Assembly (NCBI GenBank): GCA_020631315.1 | Contig: JAHDHM010000181.1 | Span: 1,247 to 7,231 of the forward strand | Source: Acidimicrobiales bacterium | Lineage (GTDB): Bacteria > Actinomycetota > Acidimicrobiia > Acidimicrobiales > Poriferisodaliceae | Direction of reading: 5' to 3' | Length of the DNA: 5,985 nt | Part shown: piece after piece, positions 1 through 5,157 of the stretch | Position numbering within the stretch: the first letter of the stretch is position 1 | Layout of the letters: the number at the start of each line of letters is the position of its first letter | The notes under the pieces: generated by a model | Seen by the model: only the letters and a program-made list of their open reading frames with translations | What the model was told of the DNA's origin: nothing | The model's database searches: none | Translations under genes and position numbers: made by a program

Positions 1-458
1 GGCGACATCTCGACCGCGATGTTGCCTCGGCGGACCGTGTGGGCGGTCACGTCGAGGTGGAGGTCGCCGACGGACAGGATGTCGGAGGTCGGCGCGGCAC
101 CCGAACGGCGGATCAGCGAACGGATCCGGGCGAGCAGGATCACGTAGCTGAACGGCTTGGTCAGATAGTCGTCGGCACCGGTCTCCAGCCCCTCGGCCTC
201 GTCGAGTTCGCCGTCCTTCGCGGTGAGCATGAGGATCGGCGTCCAGTTGCCTTCGTCGCGCAACTGCCGGCACACCAGGAAGCCGTTGAGCCCGGGCAGC
301 ATGATGTCGAGGATGATCGCCGCGTAGGGGTTGTTCTGGGCCATCCACAAGCCGTCGATGCCGTTGGTGGCGACATCGACCGCGAAGCCGTCAGCCGTCA
401 GGCCGCGCTGGAGGCTCGTGGCGATGCCCTCTTCGTCCTCGACGACCAGGATGCGCAT
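1..458 (-). CDS. OmpR/PhoB-family response regulator, 3' end cut off by the window edge
   Basis: DNA-binding response regulator of a two-component system: a partner histidine kinase phosphorylates the receiver domain, which then controls transcription through a winged-helix domain. Only the first 152 residues are present. The start MRILVVEDEEG holds the acidic pocket (E7, D8); the phosphoacceptor is D51 in LDIMLPG, followed by the conserved T79 in MLTAKD and K101 in TKPFS. A linker with IRSLIRR ends the receiver near residue 118, and the first strands of the OmpR-type output domain begin near residue 127 (ILSVGDLHLD, then TVRRGN). The ATG is fixed by the family N-terminus, and no in-frame start lies just upstream. 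A CATGAT hexamer sits 6 nt before it, so the message may be leaderless. The partner kinase is not in the window and would be expected beyond the left edge. The family call is secure; the regulon cannot be read from this sequence. Confidence 0.95.
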   Translation of the reverse strand, partial: MRILVVEDEEGIATSLQRGLTADGFAVDVATNGIDGLWMAQNNPYAAIILDIMLPGLNGFLVCRQLRDEGNWTPILMLTAKDGELDEAEGLETGADDYLTKPFSYVILLARIRSLIRRSGAAPTSDILSVGDLHLDVTAHTVRRGNIAVEMS

Positions 459-464
459 CGCACG

Positions 465-470
465 ATCATG
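465..470 (-). promoter_or_regulatory. Putative -10 element of the response regulator gene
   Basis: CATGAT on the minus strand ends exactly 6 nt before the ATG. It keeps the A at position 2 and T at position 6 that matter most in -10 boxes. That spacing would put the transcription start at or next to the start codon, giving a leaderless mRNA. No convincing -35 was found. Inference only. Confidence 0.35.
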
Positions 471-512
471 CCGCGTCGACCTGTAGCGAGCCTGAACGTC
501 CCAGCCATCGGC

Positions 513-518
513 CATGAT
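513..518 (+). promoter_or_regulatory. Putative -10 element of the 183-aa gene
   Basis: CATGAT on the plus strand ends exactly 6 nt before the GTG at 525, the same hexamer and spacing as for the divergent response regulator. A weak -35-like CTGAAC lies at 492-497, 15 bp upstream. It would fit a leaderless transcript starting at the GTG. Confidence 0.35.
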
Positions 519-524
519 GCGTGG

Positions 525-1076
525 GTGACCTGGCAGGACGACGCCGTCTCGGCGCTGACGACCGATCTGAAGGCCGCCACGGCGCTGGTGCGAGAGCTCG
601 ACCACGACACGCTCGTGCACCTGGCCGAGGCCATCAAGGACGAACAGCGTGATCGGGCGCTGCGCTCAGGTGACCAGGACGCCATCATCTCCCGGGCGTT
701 CGACATCGGTTTCGGCGCCGACGGTCTGGCGGCGGCGCCGTGGATCGACGCGCCGTTCCTCGTGTGCCCGGGTGCGATGGCGGCGAAGTCCAAGACCAAC
801 TACCGGTCCCGGTTCATCAATCTCGACGACTGTTGGGTGTGGGAGTCCGCCGAGCTGGTCCGTGAGGACAAGCGCTCCAACCCCGGCAACGACGAGGGCT
901 TCCGGGCCGTGGCGCTGGTGCCGATCATCGAGGGCATGGAGGTCGACCAGGTCTCGGGTCGTCAGCGCTCAGGCCAGTACGAAGCGACGAAGATCGTGTC
1001 GTACGAGGTCCGCGGTGGTGAGCTGATCGAGGTCAGCCAGCGCGATCTGAACGCGAAGCGAGCGCCGCGTCGCTGA
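525..1076 (+). CDS. Conserved-looking hypothetical protein, 183 aa
   Basis: Not recognised. The protein is soluble, with no signal peptide or membrane segment. Residues 5-47 are predicted helical and charged (LKAATALVRELDHDTLVHLAEAIKDE, quoted in part: LVRELDHDTL). The middle and end look like a compact alpha/beta fold with the segments PWIDAPFLVCPGAM (72-85), FINLDDCWVWES (97-108) and FRAVALVPIIEG (126-137), and a basic C-terminus (NAKRAPRR). There are two cysteines, C81 and C103. The GTG at 525 was chosen because it leaves room for a divergent promoter and has a -10-like box 6 nt upstream. An in-frame ATG at 468 would add 19 residues but leave only 9 bp to the response regulator start. The frame is open further upstream to position 39, but that part is antisense to the regulator and is not believed. 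The gene ends only 6 bp from the convergent lipase. No function is proposed. Confidence 0.8.
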   Translation: MTWQDDAVSALTTDLKAATALVRELDHDTLVHLAEAIKDEQRDRALRSGDQDAIISRAFDIGFGADGLAAAPWIDAPFLVCPGAMAAKSKTNYRSRFINLDDCWVWESAELVREDKRSNPGNDEGFRAVALVPIIEGMEVDQVSGRQRSGQYEATKIVSYEVRGGELIEVSQRDLNAKRAPRR

Positions 1077-1082
1077 AGCCGC

Positions 1083-1892
1083 TCATTGCTCCGCGTCGAC
1101 GGCGCGGGCGATGTACTCGACATAGGCCGCGATGGCGTGGTCCGAGAAGTGGTCCAGCTTGCGCTGCTTCAGGCCCTTGCGGAATCCCTTCGCCCGGTCC
1201 TTGGCGACCTGGGCCGGCGTGAACTTCGGCAGATGGTCGCCGTTGGAGTCCAGGTACATCTTGGTGCCGGTGTGTTTGTAGCCGAGCCAGCGTGGCGGGA
1301 CGCGAGTGACCACGTCGTTGTTGTTGACCCACCTCAGATGAGTGATGCCCGAGTGGTTCACGTAGCGCTTCGACCCGACCCGAGGGGAGCCGAACGTCTG
1401 CGTCTCGATGGGGGAGACGGGGATCTCGTCGAGCTTGCAGCGGCCTGCGCAGATCGTCGCCATGGCGCCACCGAGGGAATGGCCGGTGAACCAGAGGTCT
1501 CGGCCGTCGTCGACGAGCTCTTCCTTGATGAGCGGCCAGAGGTCGTCGACCTCGCGTTTGAAGCCGCGGTGCACTCGGCCCACGGTCTCGGCTACGTCGC
1601 GCAGTGCGTTGGCGTCGGCCTTGATGTCGTTCCACTCGTTGGGCTCGGTGCCACGACAGGCGATGACGCGGTCGGTCGACGTCTCGAAGACCCACGCCTG
1701 GGCGCCGTCGCGGTCGATGAACCGGGTCTCGGTGAAACCGAGCGTGGCGGCGGCTTTCGTGGCGTCGTCGAGGTACGAGACCATCGACACCTCGGCGAGG
1801 AGCAGCGAACGCTGCAACGGGGTGAGGTCGGCGATCGGGCCGGTGAGGCGCGACCGGAGATCGGATGCGGGAACGGTGTCTGAGCCAGCCAC
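1083..1892 (-). CDS. Class 3 lipase (alpha/beta hydrolase), cytosolic, 269 aa
   Basis: Predicted acylglycerol or phospholipid ester hydrolase of the lipase_3 (fungal-lipase-like) family. Family features occur in the expected order: an N-terminal helix region (LQRSLLLAEVSMVSYLDD, 26-43), an oxyanion-hole strand with CRGTEP (79-84), the VHRGF motif (107-111), the nucleophile elbow GHSLGGA with S139, the TFGSPRVG strand (166-173), the acid in NNNDVVTRVPP with D193, and a C-terminal DHAIAAYVEY with the likely catalytic H252 (H248 is the alternative). All three triad positions are therefore filled. No signal peptide or lipobox is visible, so it should act inside the cell, unlike many secreted members. 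The start is GTG, with GGAG 7 nt upstream in TTGGAGTGACGCC. It lies 4 bp after the stop of the 160-aa gene and is probably co-transcribed and translationally coupled to it. The natural substrate cannot be read from the sequence. Confidence 0.92.
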   Translation of the reverse strand: MAGSDTVPASDLRSRLTGPIADLTPLQRSLLLAEVSMVSYLDDATKAAATLGFTETRFIDRDGAQAWVFETSTDRVIACRGTEPNEWNDIKADANALRDVAETVGRVHRGFKREVDDLWPLIKEELVDDGRDLWFTGHSLGGAMATICAGRCKLDEIPVSPIETQTFGSPRVGSKRYVNHSGITHLRWVNNNDVVTRVPPRWLGYKHTGTKMYLDSNGDHLPKFTPAQVAKDRAKGFRKGLKQRKLDHFSDHAIAAYVEYIARAVDAEQ

Positions 1893-1896
1893 GGCG

Positions 1897-2379
1897 TCAC
1901 TCCAAGGGGGTGTTCACGGCAGCTCGCATCGTACTGACGAGCTGGTCGTCCTCATCGGGGACGAGACGGTGCAGCGTGGTGGGTGTGGAGGCGACGAAGG
2001 CCACCACGTGATCCGCGGTCACTGCCACGCTCTGGAGCCGCTCCTGGGCCCCTGCGACGAGCACCCCGGCGAGTCTCGTGCCGGGCGGAGCGTGCTGGAT
2101 GTCGTCGTGGATCTGCTCCGTCTGGGTGATGCCCGGTCCGACGAGGGCGAGGGAGTCGTCGTCCACCTCGGCGCCGATCGCGGCCGGATCCACGAGGAAG
2201 AACGGCACGGCCAGATCTTCGGCGAGCCGATGTGGCGCAGCGCCGAGCATCAACATGACCAGGAGCTCTTCGAGGCGGGCCACGTCGTCGAGGTCGAGGC
2301 GAAACAGCAGTGCCTCGCCCGAGATGAGTGCCGTGGTCATCGCCGCGGCCTGTTCGATGGCGGTGTCGTCGAAGTTCAT
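1897..2379 (-). CDS. Hypothetical protein, 160 aa, first gene of the lipase operon
   Basis: Not recognised. It is acidic, without signal peptide or clear membrane span. Residues 4-20 look helical and residues 20-60 alternate hydrophobic and acidic stretches (ALLFRLDLDDVARLEELLVM within 23-42, then LAVPFFLVDP). The C-terminal half has short strand-like segments (LAGVLVAGA, VAVTADHVVAFVAST). The layout suggests a small alpha/beta domain, but no family motif could be assigned. It ends 4 bp before the lipase GTG, so the two are very likely one operon and may act together. The ATG at 2379 is the only upstream start: the same frame has a stop 24 nt further upstream. Its ribosome site is weak on its own (GGCGACAC before the ATG), and it is preceded by two overlapping micro-ORFs that may deliver ribosomes to it. 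Confidence 0.8.
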   Translation of the reverse strand: MNFDDTAIEQAAAMTTALISGEALLFRLDLDDVARLEELLVMLMLGAAPHRLAEDLAVPFFLVDPAAIGAEVDDDSLALVGPGITQTEQIHDDIQHAPPGTRLAGVLVAGAQERLQSVAVTADHVVAFVASTPTTLHRLVPDEDDQLVSTMRAAVNTPLE

Positions 2380-2402
2380 GTGTCGCCTGAGTTCATGTGT
2401 CG
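2374..2402. repeat. Short tandem repeat around the 160-aa gene start
   Basis: The 12-mer GTTCATGTGTCG occurs exactly at 2374-2385 and 2391-2402 (17-bp period). A third, shorter copy of its core, CTCATGTG, is at 2406-2413. Each copy holds an ATG on the minus strand. Confidence 0.7.
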
Positions 2403-2410
2403 GTGCTCAT
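2376..2410 (-). promoter_or_regulatory. Leader with two chained micro-ORFs overlapping the gene start
   Basis: Minus strand: ATG at 2410 opens MSTDT and stops at 2393; that stop overlaps the next ATG (2396) as ATGA. This opens MNSGDT and stops at 2376, again overlapping, as ATGA, the ATG (2379) of the 160-aa gene, which begins MNFDDT. The only clear Shine-Dalgarno (GGAG at 2421-2424) is 10 nt before the first ATG. Direct reading supports the overlaps; a role in termination-reinitiation is inferred. The arrangement could also simply be the remnant of a small tandem duplication. Confidence 0.45.
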
Positions 2411-2458
2411 GTGAGGAGTTCTCCGGGGCGAGTGTGCGTCGCTGGGGCGTGGCGCCGC

Positions 2459-2464
2459 TACCGT
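2459..2464 (+). promoter_or_regulatory. Putative -10 element of the FKBP gene
   Basis: TACCGT fits the TANNNT pattern and ends 8 nt before the ATG at 2473. No Shine-Dalgarno lies between them, so a leaderless or near-leaderless transcript is likely. No good -35 was seen. Confidence 0.4.
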
Positions 2465-2472
2465 CCGGCGCC

Positions 2473-2850
2473 ATGGATCTGTTCGAGAAGCCCCAAATCA
2501 GCGTTCCCGCCGGCGACCCGCCCACCCAGCTCGTGGTCGAGGACCTCGTCGTGGGTGACGGCCCGGAGCCGGCTCCCGGCGCCAACGTCAACGTCGACTA
2601 CGTCGGCGTGTCCTGGTCGACCGGTCAGGAGTTCGACGCCTCCTGGAACCGTGGTCAGCCCTTCACCTTCCGCCTCGGCGCCGGTCAGGTCATCACCGGC
2701 TGGGACCGCGGCGTGGCGGGCATGAAGGTCGGCGGCCGCCGTCAGCTGACGATTCCGCCGGAGATGGGCTACGGCGCCCAGGGAGCCGGCGGCGTGATCA
2801 AGCCGAACGAGACGCTGATCTTCGTCGTCGACCTGCGCTCGATCGGCTGA
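2473..2850 (+). CDS. FKBP-type peptidyl-prolyl cis-trans isomerase, 125 aa
   Basis: Single-domain FK506-binding protein that speeds cis-trans isomerisation of X-Pro bonds and can act as a folding helper; cytosolic, as no signal peptide is present. The first 16 residues are a short extension, then an FKBP12-like domain fills residues 17-125. The FKBP12 pocket residues are all recognisable: Y43 (VDYVG), F54-D55 (EFDAS), F64 (PFTFRLG), V73-I74 and W77 (GQVITGW), Y100 (MGYG), V108-I109 (GVIKP) and F117 (LIFVVDL). An active enzyme is therefore expected. The ATG was chosen because it precedes the domain directly and follows a TACCGT box by 8 nt; the frame is open far upstream, but only as antisense of the lipase operon. 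It is transcribed alone, divergent from that operon and convergent with pspA. Confidence 0.96.
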   Translation: MDLFEKPQISVPAGDPPTQLVVEDLVVGDGPEPAPGANVNVDYVGVSWSTGQEFDASWNRGQPFTFRLGAGQVITGWDRGVAGMKVGGRRQLTIPPEMGYGAQGAGGVIKPNETLIFVVDLRSIG

Positions 2851-2887
2851 GACCGATCGGCTGCGGTCTGATCTGACTTCGCGGGTA

Positions 2888-2916
2888 CGGGCGGGAGCGG
2901 CGACCGCTCCCGCCCG
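2888..2916. terminator. Perfect 13-bp hairpin between convergent genes, probable two-way terminator
   Basis: The arm CGGGCGGGAGCGG (2888-2900) is exactly complementary to CCGCTCCCGCCCG (2904-2916), with a 3-nt loop CGA. It lies 37 bp after the FKBP stop and 39 bp after the pspA stop. There is no U-tract on either side, as is common for hairpin terminators in GC-rich actinobacteria. A weaker 6-bp stem (AGACCG/CGGTCT, 2850-2869) lies at the FKBP stop. Confidence 0.7.
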
Positions 2917-2955
2917 ACCGCGAGATCGCTGTGGGCGACGTCAGACGCTCGGGGC

Positions 2956-3690
2956 TCAGGCCTCGAGTTCACCTGCGGTGTCGAGACCGAGCTCGGCACG
3001 CAGCTCGGCGAGCTTGTCGTCGGCACGGGTGAGCGACACGGCTTCGCGCAGCTCGGCTTCGGCGCCCTCGGGGGTGGCCGAACGCAGCTCGGTCTTGGCC
3101 TTGGCGCTGGCGAGACGGTCGTTGATCTTGTCCTCGACGCTCGAGAGGCTGACCTGGTCGCGGTCAACCGTGGCGTTCAGCGACTCCATGGCGTCGTTGA
3201 CGGCCTCCTGCATCTTGGCCTGCTCGATGGCGCCGAGCAGCTCCATGCGCTTGGCGGCGAGCTCCTGGACACGCATGGCGTTCTGCTCGACGGCCGACTT
3301 GGCCTGATCGGCCTGACCGATCGCGATCTCGTACTGGTCCTTGAGGCTGTCGAGGTTGTTCTCGGCGGCGGTGAGCTTCATGGCGAGGCTCGACGCGGAG
3401 TTGGTCCACTTCGACACACCGTCGGCGTCGCCGGCGTCCTTGGCCTTCTCGGCGCGCATGATCGCGGCCTTGGCCATCTCACGGGCCTCGGCGACCTCGT
3501 CGGCGCTCTTCTCGATGCGCTGCTCGAGCTTGGTGCGATGGGCGATGACCTTGGCGGCCTGGCTGCGCAGCGCCTGGTCCTGCTTGCGGGCCTCGTCGAT
3601 GGCCATCTCGATCTCGACCTCGGGGTTCATGGCCGCCTCGGCCTTGCCCCGGAACCAGGTGCGGATGTAGGTGATGATGCGGTTGAACAT
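2956..3690 (-). CDS. pspA: PspA/IM30-family envelope-stress protein, 244 aa
   Basis: Phage-shock protein A homologue: a peripheral inner-membrane protein related to ESCRT-III that polymerises on damaged or stressed membranes and helps keep the proton gradient. The sequence shows the amphipathic N-terminal helix (FNRIITYIRTWFRGKAEAA, 2-20) that inserts in membranes, the family signature NPEVEIEMAIDEARKQ (22-37), and then a nearly unbroken charged coiled coil to about residue 190. A short alanine/glutamate-rich C-terminal part ends in AELRAELGLDTAGELEA. It is slightly longer than the E. coli protein (222 aa), as is usual in actinobacteria. The ATG has a strong GAGGAG 4 nt upstream. A TPM-like membrane protein is encoded 126 bp upstream on the same strand. 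No PspF, PspB or PspC gene is in the window, so control must differ from the enterobacterial system. Confidence 0.95.
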   Translation of the reverse strand: MFNRIITYIRTWFRGKAEAAMNPEVEIEMAIDEARKQDQALRSQAAKVIAHRTKLEQRIEKSADEVAEAREMAKAAIMRAEKAKDAGDADGVSKWTNSASSLAMKLTAAENNLDSLKDQYEIAIGQADQAKSAVEQNAMRVQELAAKRMELLGAIEQAKMQEAVNDAMESLNATVDRDQVSLSSVEDKINDRLASAKAKTELRSATPEGAEAELREAVSLTRADDKLAELRAELGLDTAGELEA

Positions 3691-3694
3691 GGTG

Positions 3695-3700
3695 CTCCTC
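3695..3700 (-). promoter_or_regulatory. Strong ribosome binding site of pspA
   Basis: GAGGAG is followed by CACC and then ATG. It is the best Shine-Dalgarno in the window, in contrast to the weak or absent ones of most neighbours, which suggests a highly translated message. Confidence 0.75.
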
Positions 3701-3722
3701 GGCCGTTCGTCGGGCCGTCGAG

Positions 3723-3728
3723 AGTGTA
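3723..3728 (-). promoter_or_regulatory. Putative -10 element of pspA
   Basis: TACACT on the minus strand predicts a start near 3716 and a leader of about 25 nt that includes the GAGGAG. No clear -35 lies 16-18 bp upstream, which may mean dependence on an activator or an alternative sigma factor. It implies that pspA can be transcribed apart from the gene before it. Confidence 0.45.
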
Positions 3729-3772
3729 TGGACCGGGCCTCACGCTAGTGCCTTGGCCTCGTGATGCTCCGA

Positions 3773-3787
3773 GGTCACAACGTCACC
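3773..3787. promoter_or_regulatory. Imperfect 15-bp dyad upstream of the pspA promoter
   Basis: GGTCACAACGTCACC has arms GGT-AC and GT-ACC that pair at 5 of 6 positions around a 3-nt centre. It lies about 45 bp upstream of the -10 hexamer, where an activator might bind. There is no match to an operator I recognise. Confidence 0.25.
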
Positions 3788-3816
3788 GTCCGACCGTGGG
3801 TTCCCGCCGGTTCGCG

Positions 3817-5145
3817 TCAGCGTGATCGGGAGCCCGATCCGCCTCGTGACCGGGAACCGAAGCCGCCTCCACCACGCGAGATCGAGCCGAAGCCGCCGCC
3901 GCCTCGAGACGCCGAACCGAAGCCGCCGCCGCGGGCCGACCCGAGGTCGCCACCGCCGCCCCACCGACGTGGTGCGCGTCGTCCGCCGCCTCCGCCGTTG
4001 AGGATGCCGCCGACGAGGATGCCGGTGGCGATGTCACCCAGGCTGGTGCCGCGGGTCTTGGGGCGGTCCCAGCCCTGACGCCGCTGCCGTCGTGGCTCGA
4101 CGCGTCGGGACTCCTGATCGCGATGGCGGTCGGGGAGCCGCGACTCGACCCGTTCGCGCTCTGCGGCGCGGCTGCGTTCGCGTTCGACCTCTCGCTCCTC
4201 GGGAGGGCGGCTCACCGTCAGGTCCGGGCGTTCGGGTTCTTCGGGGATGTCCTCGCCGTCGATGATCGCCTCGCTGGCATCCAGGTGCCATGCCGCGGTG
4301 TCGGCGGCGTAGTCGACCTGGGTGACCTCCCACAGGGTGGTCGCCGCCGCGAGCTGGTCTTGGAGTTCGATGTACTGCTCGTTGCCGAGCCGGAAGTGCT
4401 TGGTGGCTTCGTCGTCGTCGGCGAACGTGACGCGGTCTTCGAGTTCGACGATGTCGGCACCGATCGCGGCCAGCTCGTCGTTGACGGTCGCCCGCCGCTG
4501 TGTGAGCTCGGCCTCGACCTTCTTGCGGTTCCTCGACCGGGTGAACAGGACGAGACCGACGATGCCGCCGACGACGATGAGCAAGAAGATCAGGAAGCCG
4601 CTGCCACCCCCGCCCGAGGACTCGGCCGCGGGAGTCGAGTTGGTCACCGGTGTGGTGTCGGGTGTCGTGCTCGGCGCAGCTGTCGTGGCGGTCACGTCGG
4701 TGGTCGGGGTGGACACAGCCACACCGTTCAGACGTCGTCCGAACTCGAGCGCACCGTCGGCGAGGTTCGAGAAGCTCGTCGCGTCCAGAGCTGCGTCGAT
4801 CTCGCCGCTGTCGAACACCGGTGACGATGCGGCGAGCGATGCAGGTGTGATGAGCAGCACGGTGGCGTTCGTGAGGTCGCGCAGATCCTCGGCCAGCTGC
4901 TGGAGGTTCGTCGGCTCTTCCGCGATCGACGCGATGAGCAGCTCGATCCCCTCGCCCGAGAGCTGCTGCACGACCTGGCGGAACTCGGCAGCGTCACCGT
5001 CGGCACCGCTGTCGACGAAGACGCCCTCGGCGTTGAGGTTCGCTGCGATGCGGTCGGCCGACTGGGCGGTGGCGGGTGCCGCCAGCGGGCCGACGAACGT
5101 GACGGCAGCCAGTACGGCGATGACGAGACGACGCAAGGACCTCAT
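3817..5145 (-). CDS. TPM-like single-span membrane protein with coiled coil and RGG-like repeat tail, 442 aa
   Basis: Probable membrane partner of PspA. A signal peptide (1-28, basic MRSLRR then hydrophobic core, ending ATA-Q) leads to an extracytoplasmic domain (about 29-142) whose layout (RIAANLNAEGVFVD, then the helix-strand segments IELLIASIAEE and ATVLLITPASLAA) resembles TPM (TLP18.3/Psb32/MOLO-1) domains. A Thr/Ser/Pro linker (145-176) follows, then a membrane span (183-201, FLIFLLIVVGGIVGLVLF) with the basic stop RSRNRKK, so the rest is cytosolic. Next come an acidic coiled coil (208-275), a charged Glu/Arg stretch (310-358), a small hydrophobic motif (LGDIATGILVGGILNG, 369-384), and a Gly/Ser/Arg tail with three copies of GFGSxSRGG. 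Genes of this design beside pspA are known in actinobacteria. It starts 12 bp after the upstream stop with only a weak TAGGG ribosome site, and precedes pspA by 126 bp. The TPM call rests on layout and context, so it is less sure than the topology. Confidence 0.82.
   Translation of the reverse strand: MRSLRRLVIAVLAAVTFVGPLAAPATAQSADRIAANLNAEGVFVDSGADGDAAEFRQVVQQLSGEGIELLIASIAEEPTNLQQLAEDLRDLTNATVLLITPASLAASSPVFDSGEIDAALDATSFSNLADGALEFGRRLNGVAVSTPTTDVTATTAAPSTTPDTTPVTNSTPAAESSGGGGSGFLIFLLIVVGGIVGLVLFTRSRNRKKVEAELTQRRATVNDELAAIGADIVELEDRVTFADDDEATKHFRLGNEQYIELQDQLAAATTLWEVTQVDYAADTAAWHLDASEAIIDGEDIPEEPERPDLTVSRPPEEREVERERSRAAERERVESRLPDRHRDQESRRVEPRRQRRQGWDRPKTRGTSLGDIATGILVGGILNGGGGGRRAPRRWGGGGDLGSARGGGFGSASRGGGGFGSISRGGGGFGSRSRGGSGSRSR
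3854..3940. repeat. 30-bp tandem repeat inside the TPM-like gene
   Basis: Three diverged units (3854-3883, 3884-3913, 3914-3940), each opening GARCCGAAGCCGCC on the plus strand, with a degenerate relic downstream near 3830-3853. They encode the GFGSxSRGGG repeats of the protein tail. The period is ten codons; the last unit is 27 bp, so length changes stay in frame. Confidence 0.8.
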
Positions 5146-5157
5146 GGGCCCGCAACC

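Noticed and set aside
39..524. Upstream extension of the 183-aa gene to an ATG at 39, or to the in-frame ATG at 468
   Set aside because: Up to 458 it is antisense to an unmistakable response regulator. The ATG at 468 would leave 9 bp for two divergent starts and has no better signal than the GTG at 525, though it is not fully excluded.
1086..1883. Plus-strand frame of 265 codons opposite the lipase
   Set aside because: Low-complexity Gly/Val/Asp-rich translation typical of the mirror frame of a GC-rich gene; the opposite strand has the full lipase motif set.
1408..2472. Long open plus-strand frame running into the FKBP gene
   Set aside because: It is antisense to the lipase and the 160-aa gene. 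The FKBP domain begins right after the ATG at 2473, which has its own promoter-like box.
3810..3822. ClgR-like site (GTTCGC, 4 nt, GCG) upstream of pspA
   Set aside because: ClgR controls pspA in mycobacteria and the half-sites match my memory of its motif, but the gap is one base short and the site overlaps the stop of the previous gene. Too weak to list.
3854..3940. CRISPR-like array of 30-bp units
   Set aside because: Units are directly adjacent without spacers, diverged, and encode a regular peptide repeat in frame.
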